DNA of 64,000 nt from Atriophallophorus winterbourni (lineage: Eukaryota > Platyhelminthes > Trematoda > Plagiorchiida > Microphallidae), in the NCBI GenBank assembly GCA_013407085.1, contig JACCGJ010010774.1:1-64000 (forward strand), written 5' to 3'. The translations under genes and the position numbers were made by a program. Every line of letters starts with the position of its first letter. The first letter of the stretch is position 1. Below the pieces are notes generated by a model. The model made no database searches and was not told the origin of the DNA. It saw only the letters and a program-made list of their open reading frames with translations. This document shows, in pieces, positions 10,601-22,500 of this stretch.

Positions 10601-13600
10601 AATGTCTCAGCCTAGCTGTTCATTTGGTTCCAATTGTGCCGCGAAGAGAGAGAGAGGACACTCCATCTCGTTTCTGTGAATAATAACATGAAAAAGGCAG
10701 ATACTGGTTAAACGCTATGGCTCGACTGGCGTAGAGGTCAGCGCCTGCGGCTGCTTCCGACGGTGGGAGAGATTTTCAGGTATCATTGGCCGGTTATTAC
10801 CCGCCTCAAGCTTGGCAACTCTCAGTCAATAAGCTGCTATATCGCCACGGTCTTCTATGTTCATTTTAGACAACAAACGAAAAGACAAATACTAACAACC
10901 AATCTCGAAGCGACGGTGCGCTTTTTGAACGCGATGGATTAAGATAGAATTATTATCCTGCTGCTTTACTCGAAGTTTTAATAGGCTTTGCGAGCAAAGT
11001 GTGGTATGGTGCACCGCATAAAGTTAATGTTAAGGCGCGACCTATAAACCGCAATGACCATTGCATAACCAAGACGGGTGTAACATAGACAAAGCCAAAA
11101 GACAACCGCTGCTAAACATTACACACAATCCGTAGTAGTTGCGGTGCTTCGGCAAATACCCGGTCATCAGACATTTCCACTATTTCGTGATTTAAATAAT
11201 CAAACACATTACAAAACTGATAAAGTAGTACCGAAAAATTGCCAGCTGAGATAGCTTATTTTATTAACAGCGGAGGGAAGCGAATTAAAAAGCTTACTTC
11301 GTTTAGATGCTTGAAACGTTTCATCACTCGACCAGAGCGACAGTCAATCAAACAAACACACTCGCCGCCGCAAGTAGCCACAATGGTAGATGTTTGATTG
11401 GGATCCTCGAGGCTTGGCTCGAAAGCGCAACGCCAAACTTTGGTTTTGCAATCTAGCGGGTCATTGTCACGTGCATGGCAGCGAATAAAATGCAGTGGGT
11501 CATAATCGACAACCTGGAAAACGGTAAAACGTTGAATACATGTATAAGACAGCAAGCTTGATGTAGATTTAACGTAAAAAGTAAATGCCGTTTAGGTAAC
11601 TTATTAGCAGGAATAACTGGACAAAAATGTAGGGTCCAGGGTGCCGTCTGACAGTCAATGGTCAATAAAATAAAGAAAATGGAAGGGTCCGTTAGGCTAT
11701 TGAATGTATATATGTATGCATGTATGAAGTCACAAGCCTGATAGAGGAAAAGTGCCGCGCAATCAAAGACTGCACGTGGGTTAAGATACTGTCAAATTGC
11801 CCAGGCCTAGGCAGATACGAGCAAGGAAAATAGCGATCGCAGTGAGACTCCAGTGTGTATTCGCATGCAGCTCACTACCGGTGGCAAATCAATTTAGCAC
11901 GGTTAGCTACACAGTGCATAAGTGCAGCACGATTGCTCATCCGCGCGCGTGTGTATGAAAGCGCCGCAGTCAGAAACTGCTCGCGGGATGTAATACAGCC
12001 ATGCTGGTCATCACTAGACAGATCTAGTGGAAAATGGAAGGGAGATTTCACCGTGTTTCCGCATCAAGTTCAATAACAATTTAACACGGTGTGTAGTACC
12101 GCTCAAGTGTATATCCATGCTAACATTATCGAGTAATACTAATCAATTTATTTAGACGTTAATGCAGTTTTAAACAAAAAGGAAAGATATAGTATAGCCT
12201 GTAAGCGGAGATAGCTTGTATTGTATTGTATTATAAACGGCCATTGTTAGATGGTTCTGTGAGATGCATTCTACGTAGTATAAGAAACGCCAGTCCGACA
12301 TTGAAAGGCATCAAAAATACACAAGCAAAAACCACATACCGATCCTAGTTCAGTGATACTGTGTGCACCAACCCGTGAGGTATCAGCCGCATCGTCTCCG
12401 ACAGGCGTTGAAGTTTCCATTCTACGTGGCCGTTTCGCGTTATCAGCTTCCGGTGGTGTGGTCGGTACAGGTTGAGAGGCGATTGGACTCTGCTGATGTG
12501 CTCGACGTCTGCGTGACCTTGCAACTGCCTTAAGGTTAACTGCGAGAGTTTCTTCTTCCGAATTAGCTGGAATCTCAGTTGGTTTTTGAGGACTGGCTAA
12601 TACGGCTTCGCAGGTATCCAAAAGGACAACCATGGCATCTTCGCGGGCACTGGCTTCCAGTGGATCGATTGCTTCAAGTTTTGTTTTCACCGGGGTCACT
12701 GTGACATTCTGAGTTTTATCACACATCACTTCAACTTGCTTTTTGGCAGCAACGCTGTCCATGGGTAATGCGGCGGATAGTTTATCTGGAGTAGTAGCAG
12801 TGCTTGCTTCAATTATACCGTAAGCATTGAAGCGTTTCAAACGATTCGAATCGCGGGTGGACATGTGCATGCTGGATGGGGGTGGCGAGTGCGGGGGCAG
12901 CAACGGCGCTGGACGTTGTACAGGCGGTGTAACTGGAGTTCTAGGTAAAAAGGAAATACGCATTTCATTGTAGAATATGAGAATTGCAGCAAGGTACCGA
13001 AATGCAAGAAAATAAGCTCAATCACAGTTGATTAATGTTGAGAACCAGAGGGACAAATGCCAATCCAATTCCATTAGTTCTTTCTCAGACATACTGAAAT
13101 AACCAAATCTTGACAACCATAAAATCATGATAAGCCAAAACCCAAAATTTGATATAAAGGATACAAAGAGTATGAAATACAAAAAGAGGCAAATACAACA
13201 GCGAAGTTACACGCATTGAAAGAAATCAAACAGATGTGCCACTAAATCAGATATACCCAAGTTCAATTTATATTAACGAGAAAAAACTCTCTAAAAACGT
13301 TTTAGAGAGAGCAGTAAAAATGCATACTTTTTAGTGACAGCTTGAGTGGAAGGCGGGCGGCCACGGCGAGCGGGAGTCTTCGGTTTGACGGAACGTTGCA
13401 AAGCACTCGTGGGCACCACATAGGCTGGCTGGGATTCCGATCGAGAGGGTTTGATGATATAATCTGAAGGTAGCAATGGTCGTTGATGAATGGTGTAAAC
13501 AACCGGTTGGGTTTGAGGTTCCGGTTGAATACTGGACGTTGATGGAAGCGGAGCAGAAACAGAGTCCGTGGTCATTGTATGCGCAATCGATAGCGATGGA

Positions 13601-16600
13601 AGAGAAGCAGGGGCAGTTGGGAGCTTTGACGTCGAGACTGATGCCTTGATAGGAGTTGCGGGCTTGGAAGGTGTACCACGAGATAGAAGACCCGGGCGTC
13701 TAGAATGCTTGGAAACTGGAGGTTCAGGTGCAGGGGAAGGTTGTAAAACCTTTTTCTGTGAATAACGCCTCGGTCCGGAACTAGACTTTTTAGCTGATTG
13801 CGACGGTTTGACAGGTCGTTCTGGGAGCGAGCTAGGAATTGTTTCAACTGATACATGGATCTCCTCTGGGGCTGTGAAATAAAATTACGGTATTAATTCT
13901 GTATTTGAAGATCGTTGTTTTGCGTAAGAACACCATTAAACAGTGAGCTTAGGGTGTAGCTTTGTTAACCACTTTCCATTATACATACATCCACGCAATA
14001 CATTGGCCCTTTTTTAAGTAGATGTTAAAAAGAAAAACGATTAACAACGTACCTTCTTCTTGGGCAGCTGGAGAGCTAGATTCCACTTCAACTTGCACGG
14101 GAGTAGGCTTGCTTGAGTACGCAGTGGGAGAAGCACATGTGGTGCTACTGGTGACACCTAAGCCACCCCCAACCGGGATTAGTTCACCATCAGGCTGTCT
14201 CGCTGCTGTCCTAATAACAGCATAGACTACGGTTTTGCCATGACGCAGCGCTTGCCCAACCACATTAATTAATCGATCAGAAGGCTCATCAGGTAGCAAC
14301 GTCCAATTCTCCGCCGCAGCTTGCGCTTCACGTTCAGCGACAGATGCCTCGGTCACAATACCCTTTTTCAACTTTGGTTTTGCAGCAACACTGAGTTTGT
14401 CCACAGTTTTACCATCGGCTATTTGATCGTCAACGGTTGATGTTTTGGCCGGTTCCGATTCTTCGTCCTCCTCTAAATCACTTTCACTATCCACATTTTC
14501 TTCGTCCTCGCTGGGCTCGTCAACCGGCTGCATCTTTTCTGCCGTATCATCTTCGTATTCATCGTCGAGCATTTTCGGGGAGAGAAAATCCTCTGCCACA
14601 CGACGCGCCTTGATGTAATAAATAAGAAAGGTTTGCCCAAAATTGATATGACGGGTGTTCGAATCGAGTAACAAGCGGAAAATGTCATATTTTTAATGCT
14701 TTGTTCGCTCACTGATAGACTGGTGGTTTGCGTTGTTTAACAACGATAGTAACAAATTAGCGTTGAATAAAAATGATAAATTGACGAGCAGTGAAACATT
14801 ACAATCCACCGGGCACAATTAAAAAAGGGAGGTAGGGGATAAATCCGGATGAGTAAATTATGCGATTTTCTTTGTGAGGTGTGGCTGCCAGGATTTATTT
14901 GTCCGCGTCGGGGAGAAGAGATTAGGCCTCGATAGACCTGGTGCAATTATCAACCGATTTTAAAATTGTCTATTTCGATTGGTAAACGATGCCGTTAAGT
15001 AATTTTGAAGCGCAGACACGCAAAATTTCGAAAATCACATTTTGCCGGATGGTTTTGTTTGTTTGTTGGCCTCCGGTCGACGTCAACAATGGAGTTACAT
15101 CTTAAGTGAATGCATGTATGAAAGCCCAAACCTGGTCCACGCAAAGCGCCGCACAGTCAGGGACCGTACGTGAGCTGAGATACTGTCAGGTTGTCCAAGT
15201 TTAGACAGATATGAGATAGAAAATAGAAACGGTAGTAAGACTCCAGCGTGTTTCAGCATGCGGCTCACTACCGGTGGACAGTCAATTTAGCACGATGTTA
15301 GCTGCACAGCACAGAAATGCTGCGCGATTGCACATCCGTGCAAGTGCACGTTGAGCTCGTGCTTCACAGCGTTTCGATTGAATAAACAGTTCAATTAATG
15401 AAAATCGTTCTGTCCTACAGCGTTCAAAGCGACAGGCAATACTCCGCTGGTCGGTGGCATTTGTATGCTATCAGCGTGATCTACGTCAAGCAGCTGAGAG
15501 AAGAATCTTTTTTCCCAGCATGGGCATAACGCTTCACACTGCGCCTTCGAGTCGAGCAATCAAGAGCAAGTTTTTCCTAAAAAATAAAGTCAGTGCGAAG
15601 AGATTTCATACATGTTTGCAAAAGTTACTATAGCTCATCTCAATTTGTACTGTGATTTGCGCACAGACCATGCGGAACAAGTTATCCGGGATTACACTAG
15701 CAATACCGTTGCAGAGCACTAGTCGGTAAAAACATGCTGGGGTCTCAATGCCGTATCTATTCTATTTTCGTTACTTATTCAATACAAACGTGACATCCTT
15801 TTGAACACAATTCGGATCATATTCTACAACGTTACAACCTGACAGTATGTTAGCCCACGTGCAGTCAACGACTATTCGGCACTTTGCCTGAATTACGCTT
15901 CTGACTTCATACATCAATCGGTGCCTTCTGCACCCTTAAAGAGCAGCGTTATGCTACCTGGCATCGATTTATCAAACGACACTTTATTACTTGACGACCA
16001 GGCACTAAAAACTGTTAGTCGTTTCGCGTAGCACAGTAGTTATATCAATAATTCGACATCGTTGGATGACCAGGTCTCAGCGCGTAGTTCTAACAATTTA
16101 GATCATACATGATGATAAAAAAGACACAAACCTCAGGGTGCTGAAATCTTAAATTTCGTTGTGGTAACACATTAAATAGGGACAGTAAAAGGATGGGAAG
16201 TAGACTCACCAATACACATGTGCATTGTGCAAACGGGTGACCAATGTCCACGCAACGTTTGACAGCGTGCAACACAAGAGTTTCGATAACACGGGTTGTG
16301 TCTCGTTTAGGTAAGCCTTTCTTATAAAAGCCGGCAATGTCGTCTTCCCATTTGGAATAGATCTGACGAGATGAAAAATCACGTGAGCACAGTGATACGC
16401 ATATTCCGAAGATATTGCGAACTAGCGGCTTACCAGGGTTGAAAGTTGATGTTTCGCAGACTGCAGCACTTTCACCGTTTCTTCGGATGGTTCCTCAACA
16501 AATTCTTCGCCGTTGATGTATTTCAAATACGGACATAAACAAACGAGAGCTTGTCGAGACAGCAGCTAGATCGAGAAAATATAAAGTCACAACTAAAATT

Positions 16601-19401
16601 GCGAGGCAACTAAAATTTTAACCTGAAAACCTAGAAACTAAAAACGTTGCAACTTACGAACACCGCAGCACTCTATTTATGTTAGTCGTTACACCCTATA
16701 TTGGATATCATGCAGTCTGCCAAATTACCACGGAAGCCCAACGTAAGAGACATTCATAAACGAAAAACGGCACCACAAATTAGTGAGACGAAGAAGAGTA
16801 TGTATGTATGAAATTACAAGCTTGATCTATGCACAGCGTTGTAAAGTCATGGACTACACGTGGGCTAAGATACTGTCAGGTTGCCCAGGCCTATATAGAT
16901 ATTGGGGAATATAAATATCATTAAGAAACCAGCCTGATTTCGCATTCTGTGGCAAATCCATTTCGTAAGGTTACCTGCACAACACTGAAGCGCTAGATGG
17001 CTGGACACCCGTGTATGGAAGAGTGCTTGCATGTAATAAAGCTGATGGATTAATTGAACCGTTGGAAAATCAACTGACCTTGACCAGAGGCGCATCCAGC
17101 TCGACAGAGACCAATCGCGGGAACTGCTCGATCAACGGCGGTTCCGTGGAAAGTAAACGTGGATTGTTGCGCAGGTTCAATCGCTTCAATTTTGGCAAAT
17201 GCAAGCAGCGTGGGAAAGCGCACAACGCGTTGTTGGACAAGTTTAACTCGATCAAATTGGAACATTGGTTCAAATGAATCGGCAAAATACCGGTAAAGGC
17301 GCAGCCGGCAAGACTGTGGAAACGAAGGGAAATAATGAAAATAAAGTAGGGCTAGTAATCATAATATCGTCACTTAAGTCGGATTAAAATGAAAAAGATT
17401 TAGGAATCCGAAATGTTTGCGGAAATATAGAGCTGGAATTTTGGTTAATTATAGATGCATTGTTACACACCACAACTCATAAACAAGAGGCCATTGAAGT
17501 CTTGTGGCCCTTGTCGTATTCTTCTGGCTTCACCATCAAAATCTAGTCAATGCTTTTGTTACTCGTAGATCGCACAATCATAATTAACATCGGGCATCAC
17601 AAGTCTGGAGACAGCAAAGAACTGGGCAACGCGAAAAAAGATAAGCGAAAGCGTAAAAAGAAAGCCGGTAAGTGAAATATGCAAATGCATGCGATTTCGC
17701 ATTTATAGTTTTCAGCGATATAACAACGAAATAAGATCCAAAACTACAACAAACACAATACAATACAATGGCACTTCTGTGGTCCGCAGTGTAGTGCAGA
17801 ACGTAGAAGTTGACTTTGGCGAGTAGCACCGAAATGTTTAATTATACAGAGATTTTTTACTGCACAAATAACACCGTCTCAAATTAACGGAGACCGCAAG
17901 GTAGCTTATGCGTCATTTTTTCTTGTACAAAACTATCTATGTCTGAGCAACATGACAATACCACAGCCCAAGCATAGTCTATGACTATGTGACACTTTAA
18001 CTGGCCCGGATCTTGTGACCACACACAGTGGCATGAGGACAATATATGTCTGAAATAATTCCCTCGTAAATTTAAGTTATTGGAAGTTGTGTGAGGACCG
18101 GCCTTCTTCATAAATACAGAGGTACGAACAGATATAAAAGAAAAATGACAGCGAGACTCCGTTGTGCTTCGGCACATTGCTTGCTAAAGGTAGCGAGTCA
18201 TTTTGGTACGGCATTAGTTATACAGAACAAAAGTACTGTACTAATTCATATCCATATGTATGTACGAAAGCACAAGCCCGATCCAGGCAAAATGCCACAC
18301 AGCCAGAGACTGCACGTGGGCTAAGATACTGTCAGGTTACCAGGCCTAGACAGATATGAGGTGGAAAATAGAAATAAAGATGGCAGTGAGACACCAGCGT
18401 GTTTCAGTATGCAGCTCACTACAGTTGGCCAATCAATTTAGCACAATGTTAGCCGTACAGCACAGAAATGCTGCACGATTGCACATCCGTGCATGTACAC
18501 GAATAACTGATTTACAAATTTTAAACGAAAGCCTTAAACAAAAGGCCCGAGGGTTGTATTTTCTGAACATATCGAGATGGCTAATATTTAAGCAGAAAGA
18601 TGCTGATAGCCGCCTAAACATAGAGCGAAGAAATGCGACTGATGGGGTATGTAACGGACTAAAAAAATCCTCACGGGCAGTAATAGATCCAGGACCCAAC
18701 CGTTGTTGAAAACTACAAAGATCGTAAACCAGATTATACTTGAATGCCACTGTTCAAACACAGAATCACAGTGATTCGTGATCAAGCACTCAAGGCGCTT
18801 ATGGATGACCATAGTGATGTGTTGCTCACATCCCCCGAAATTACACTCCACTACCGGTTTCTGACATTCAAATATAATCTTGTTTACCATTTATCCACTG
18901 TTTTAAGGCTCACTGAACCTAATCTTACTGTCTCCACCTGATGACGGCAAACAGCCAGAAACCGGTAGTGGAGTGTAATTTCGGGGGATGTGAGCAACAC
19001 ATTACAAAGATCGTAGTTATCACGAGTGAATAAATAACTTAACGAGTAGTGAGCCAGTCAATAACTTTGTGCTACTGTTGAGTAAAAAGGTTTGCTTGTG
19101 TGGCTTCTCAGGTAATACGCCTGAGAAGCACAAATAAGATTCTACTAGTTGCAAAAAACCTTTGGTAGAAACTGTAAATTTATCATTATTTGACACTGCT
19201 TGTGTGAAGCGAATCGAGAAAAAGAAAAAATTTTGTTGCTGACAAAAATGGTATGGCGACTCACCTGAGGATACGGACTTTCTTCAAAGAATCCGTTCCA
19301 GTGGCAGAATAAATAGCAACGTCGTCAACGATATTGTTACACTCCTCGCAAGACAAAGCCAAAGTTTGCAGAGTTGCTGGCAAGGGTAAAGAGAACAGAC
19401 A
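7603..19401 (-). CDS. LRWD1: Leucine-rich repeat and WD repeat-containing protein 1 (ORCA)
   Basis: LRWD1/ORCA binds the origin recognition complex and repressive histone marks in the nucleus. Thirteen exons join in consistent phase, in transcript order: 19401-19265, 17313-17079, 16565-16434, 16362-16210, 14608-14053, 13871-13328, 12940-12340, 11513-11298, 9954-9745, 9173-8956, 8876-8744, 8399-8175, 7785-7603 (TAG). This gives about 1180 residues against about 650 in vertebrates. The N-terminal LRRs include VRILSLAGC and LIELNLSNN. The middle (exons 5-7) is a long acidic, then Pro/Ser/basic region. The C-terminal WD40 part shows IVATCGGECVCLIDC, YVWDIGIP, VCGDNEGTIWLYDL and a final LVCIWKF, matching the vertebrate order. 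No ATG was found for the first exon; see findings. Introns carry SINE-like and RTE-derived repeats. Confidence 0.93.
7845..7925 (+). repeat. SINE-like repeat copy 4 (partial)
   Basis: GGTACTGTCAGGTTGCCC followed by TAGCCTAGACA. Fragment in the last LRWD1 intron. Confidence 0.7.
10191..10290 (+). repeat. SINE-like repeat copy 5 (partial)
   Basis: TATGAAAGCACAAGCCTG to GCCCAGGCCTATACATAT. It stops after the first half of the unit. Confidence 0.85.
10319..10620 (+). repeat. Dispersed repeat, related to 21385-21818
   Basis: Shares GCGGAACTGCTTCTAC, an ACAGGAGA block, GACTGG, and a run of AAAACC-type spacing with the copy at 21385-21818. Diverged, no open frame of note. Identity is unknown; a non-autonomous relative or 5' region of an RTE-like element is possible. 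Confidence 0.55.
11721..11951 (+). repeat. SINE-like repeat copy 6, near full length
   Basis: Contains both halves of the unit: TATGAAGTCACAAGCCTG, GGGTTAAGATACTGTC, then GCAGCTCACTACCGG, CAATTTAGCACGG and CAGCACGATTGC. Confidence 0.85.
11952..12115 (+). repeat. SINE-like repeat copy 7, diverged, in tandem with copy 6
   Basis: Begins TGTATGAAAGCGCCGCAGTC directly after the preceding copy and keeps CTAGACAGAT and CAATTTAACACGG. Much more diverged than copy 6, so the tandem pair is not a recent duplication of one unit. Confidence 0.6.
15112..15350 (+). repeat. SINE-like repeat copy 8, full length
   Basis: Runs from GCATGTATGAAAGCCC through GAGATACTGTCAGGTTG, GCGGCTCACTACCGG and TTGCACATCCGTGC. 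In LRWD1 intron DNA (14608-16210). Confidence 0.85.
15838..15922 (-). repeat. SINE-like repeat copy 9 (partial)
   Basis: Reverse fragment: CCTGACAGTATGTTAGCCC to ACTTCATACAT. Confidence 0.75.
16801..17000 (+). repeat. SINE-like repeat copy 10
   Basis: TGTATGTATGAAATTACAAG, then GGGCTAAGATACTGTCAGG and a decayed second half. It ends about 80 bp from the LRWD1 exon at 17079. Confidence 0.8.
17575..17830 (-). repeat. RTE-like 3'-UTR fragment
   Basis: Read on minus, it matches the 3' UTR of the element at 1-130 (GCATGCGATTT and AATATGCAAA blocks, then a CGCGAAAAAAG-type purine tract on the plus strand). Non-coding fragment in LRWD1 intron 1. Confidence 0.6.
17930..18008 (-). repeat. SINE-like repeat copy 11 (partial, diverged)
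   Basis: TATCTATGTCTGAGCAAC, CATGACAATACC, GTGACACTTTAACTGG follow the reverse-orientation order of the family with many substitutions. Confidence 0.6.
18258..18497 (+). repeat. SINE-like repeat copy 12, full length
   Basis: TGTACGAAAGCACAAGCCC to TTGCACATCCGTGCATGTAC; one of the best preserved copies. In LRWD1 intron 1. Confidence 0.88.
18817..19002. repeat. Perfect 47-bp inverted repeat with 92-bp loop
   Basis: Arm 18817-18863 starts ATGTGTTGCTCACATCCCCC; arm 18956-19002 is its exact reverse complement. The loop is 18864-18955. A second, weaker inverted pair (about 18723-18746 with 18864-18888) partly overlaps the loop, so two alternative hairpins are possible. Lies in LRWD1 intron 1. Could be a foldback element or an inversion-duplication; no transposon family recognised. 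Confidence 0.9.
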
Positions 19402-19599
19402 CTGAGCAAGCTAATAATTGACATGTAGATGTGAAGTCGATTCACAGTAAATGCATGTGCGTGTGAGCAATACGCATCATTAAACGTCACAGACCATGCG
19501 CCTCGGTTGTGAATATGTCAGGTTGCTTGGGTCAAGAAGCGATATAACACAGTGCCAGTTGTCCAGACCGAAAGCAAGTAACAGATACACACGGATGCT

Positions 19600-22500
19600 C
19601 TACTCACTTGCGAGTTCAGATGATTCAGGAGTCACTGGGCTCAAACAACAACCCGAATCAGGAGTATCACTTCGATCCAATGGGTCTGTCAGAATTTGAT
19701 CTGCAGCTGATAGGTCTAATTCCGGAAGCTGGTCGGGACAGTAAAACTTGAAGGCAGGTGCTCCCATAGGCCTAAAACAGACACGATGTAGAAAATGAAT
19801 TGCGAGAATGGAGCTTCATATTGTAAACACAGAGCCGGGGCTCCACAGAATTGTGCTACTTACATCTTATCGAATCCGGATGTGTTAGTAAACAGACAAC
19901 CTGAATTGCGCACAACTTTTTTAGCCAACTCAGAAAGTTCACGTCGGTGAGTAAGCAGTTGTGGAACAACAGATGCCAAATAGGTGGCTGCCTCGTTGCA
20001 CGCCACTTCGTATGGAATCAAAGACGCCACAGACGATGCGGACATGCTATTTTGAACGGAATACAGGTTAGAAGATGGATTTCGTCCATATAAAGCAGCC
20101 GCCTCCCTGACCGAGGCCAAGCGTTTCTCGTTGTTGAGAAAATTAGAAACCGCCTCAATGGACCCAGGTGGGGGAACTTGAGTGGCCAGCAGATTCGCTT
20201 GCTCCCAACAAGCCAATTCGATATTGGTACACTCTGTCTTGGGCTTCAGATCGAATGGCGGAAGCTCCATAATGAGGTTCAGAGCAGACGAACGAAGCGC
20301 GTCCTCTTGGGGCGATGTTAGCTGAAAGGGTAGTAAAAATGCGGTCACAAAACACACGGAATGCATCAATGGTAGTGTAGAGAGATGAAACCTCGGAAGG
20401 TATTTTTAAAAATTTAATGGGGCAGCAGTGGATGTGGCATTTGACTCTCAATCGGACTATCTAAGTACGAGTCTTGGCCGGTTGCACGGTTCAGAAAACG
20501 TACGTAACACTGATACCCACCAAACAAATATGTAAAAGGTGTATCAGCAATAGCGGAACAAAATGACTGCAACAGCATGACAATCATAACATCTATACCG
20601 CTTCGTGCTAAATGAACAGGCACAATGGGCCACAACAGCATGATAAAAACCCCAAAATTAGTACATTTTTAGCTCCAGGCTATAATTGGTATTTTACATT
20701 GCTCGTGTATTGCTTTCGAGTATTCATGTAGTACATGGAGACGAATGCGTTTATGTCCAAAACGAGATGTATCACTGAAATTTGTTAATTGGAACTGAAT
20801 GGCGAAGATAAGGCAAATACAATGCTCCTGGGATAATAAAAGATCATTGTAAAGCAAGCCTGTGGTTATTGCTCGAGAAAAAGATGTGTTTAGGTATAAT
20901 AAGGATTAGCTAACATTATGTGAACCTTCCATTAATCAGTATAGTAGCTATGTTGTATTAGAAGTGACAGTGTCTAAATACTGATAACCAAATATGAAAA
21001 ACGAGTGGCCTAGAAAGCAAACGACAAGTTCAAGAATCGAGGAGTTCATTATCTGTTGCAGCTGACCAAAATGAGCACAGCAGTTATCAATGAAGCGAGT
21101 GTTCAAAATTTCTCGTACAACGTGAAGCAAGTGGGATGAAAATATGAAAACACGTTATACGATTACGTACTCGACCGTATATTTCTCGTTTATTAGGGAG
21201 TGCACCAGAATTCACCGAGGAACTGAAAATGAAAAAAAGGCATTACCATAATTAACCACCAGAATAATCACTAATGTGAACTGTTCTTGTTGTTGAACTT
21301 GATAACGATATTAACGATGGAGATGACAACTGTTGCAGGAATTATACGAGGTGTCATTTCGTCGAATCAGCCCTACCCCGAGAGTCCAGCTTTTGGCCTG
21401 CACGAGTGGCTCTCTGAGCCCGGCGGAACTGCTTCTACCAACAGGAGAAGGGGCGAGGGCGAGTGACTGGCGCCTGAAAACCAGTTTGCTTCGGGCAGAT
21501 GTAGCTCGTTAGCCTGGGAGGGCATTTCATCTAAGGGAAGGAAAACCCTGATTTTAATCCTCCGCTGCCTTGTGGGATACCCGATCGCGGGAAAGGCTTC
21601 GGGAGAAAACCCTGAGGAACAACCTGGAACAGAGTCTGGTAGACCACCTCTTTCTGGCAACTCCCTGCTGCCTTGCAGGTCGCACTTGATTGTGCAATGG
21701 CTAGAGAAGCTGACTCGAACAAACGCCGAGTGGTGCTGGGGACGCCGCTTTGTACCCAAATTCCCAAGAATCTTCTATCTCCAGGAGGAGATAGTCGCAC
21801 TAAAGTAAGTAAGTAAGTACCCATTGACGGCAACACAAGCACCACAGCACTGACAAGCTATGATGACTATTCAGTATGTGATTGTTGATTGTGAAAAGTC
21901 AAACGCATTTGATTTTAGCAGCACATTTCGTGAGCGTGTCGGAATTCAGTTAAAAACCACTGGCGAATCACAAGCTAAAATTCGTTCTGGTATTTAAATC
22001 GTGGTATTCCTCCTCGGGGCGTTTTATTCCGCCAACTATACCATCGATCACAAAGGACATGGAAGTTTCGCTTCTGTGATTGATGCAAAAATTATCTAAT
22101 GAATATGTATGAAATCACAAGCCTGATGCAGGCAAACTGCCGCAAAGTCATACATTGCATGTGAGCTAAGATACTGTCAGTGTCTAGGCCAAACCTGATA
22201 TAGGAACGCAAGTATGAGACTATGAAATACTACATAATGCTATATATGAAATGCTATATAAGAACAAAAATAGAAATATAAATGGGATTTCGACTATGAT
22301 GCGAACTACTCCGTCAGCAGATGTGTAATCGTGCAGTATTCTGTGAGGTGCGGCTAACATTGTGCTAAATTGATTGGCCAACGGTAGTGAGCTGCATGCT
22401 GAAACACGCCGGAGCCTCACTAACATTTCTATTTTCTTTCTATTTCGTTTGCCATATCTGTCCAGGACTGGGCAACCTGACAGCATCTCAGCTCATGTGC

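Noticed and set aside
10690..10800. tRNA-like stretch (TGGCGTAGAGGTCAGCGC)
   Set aside because: The beginning recalls an A box, but there is no convincing B box and no cloverleaf; not called as tRNA or tRNA-derived SINE.
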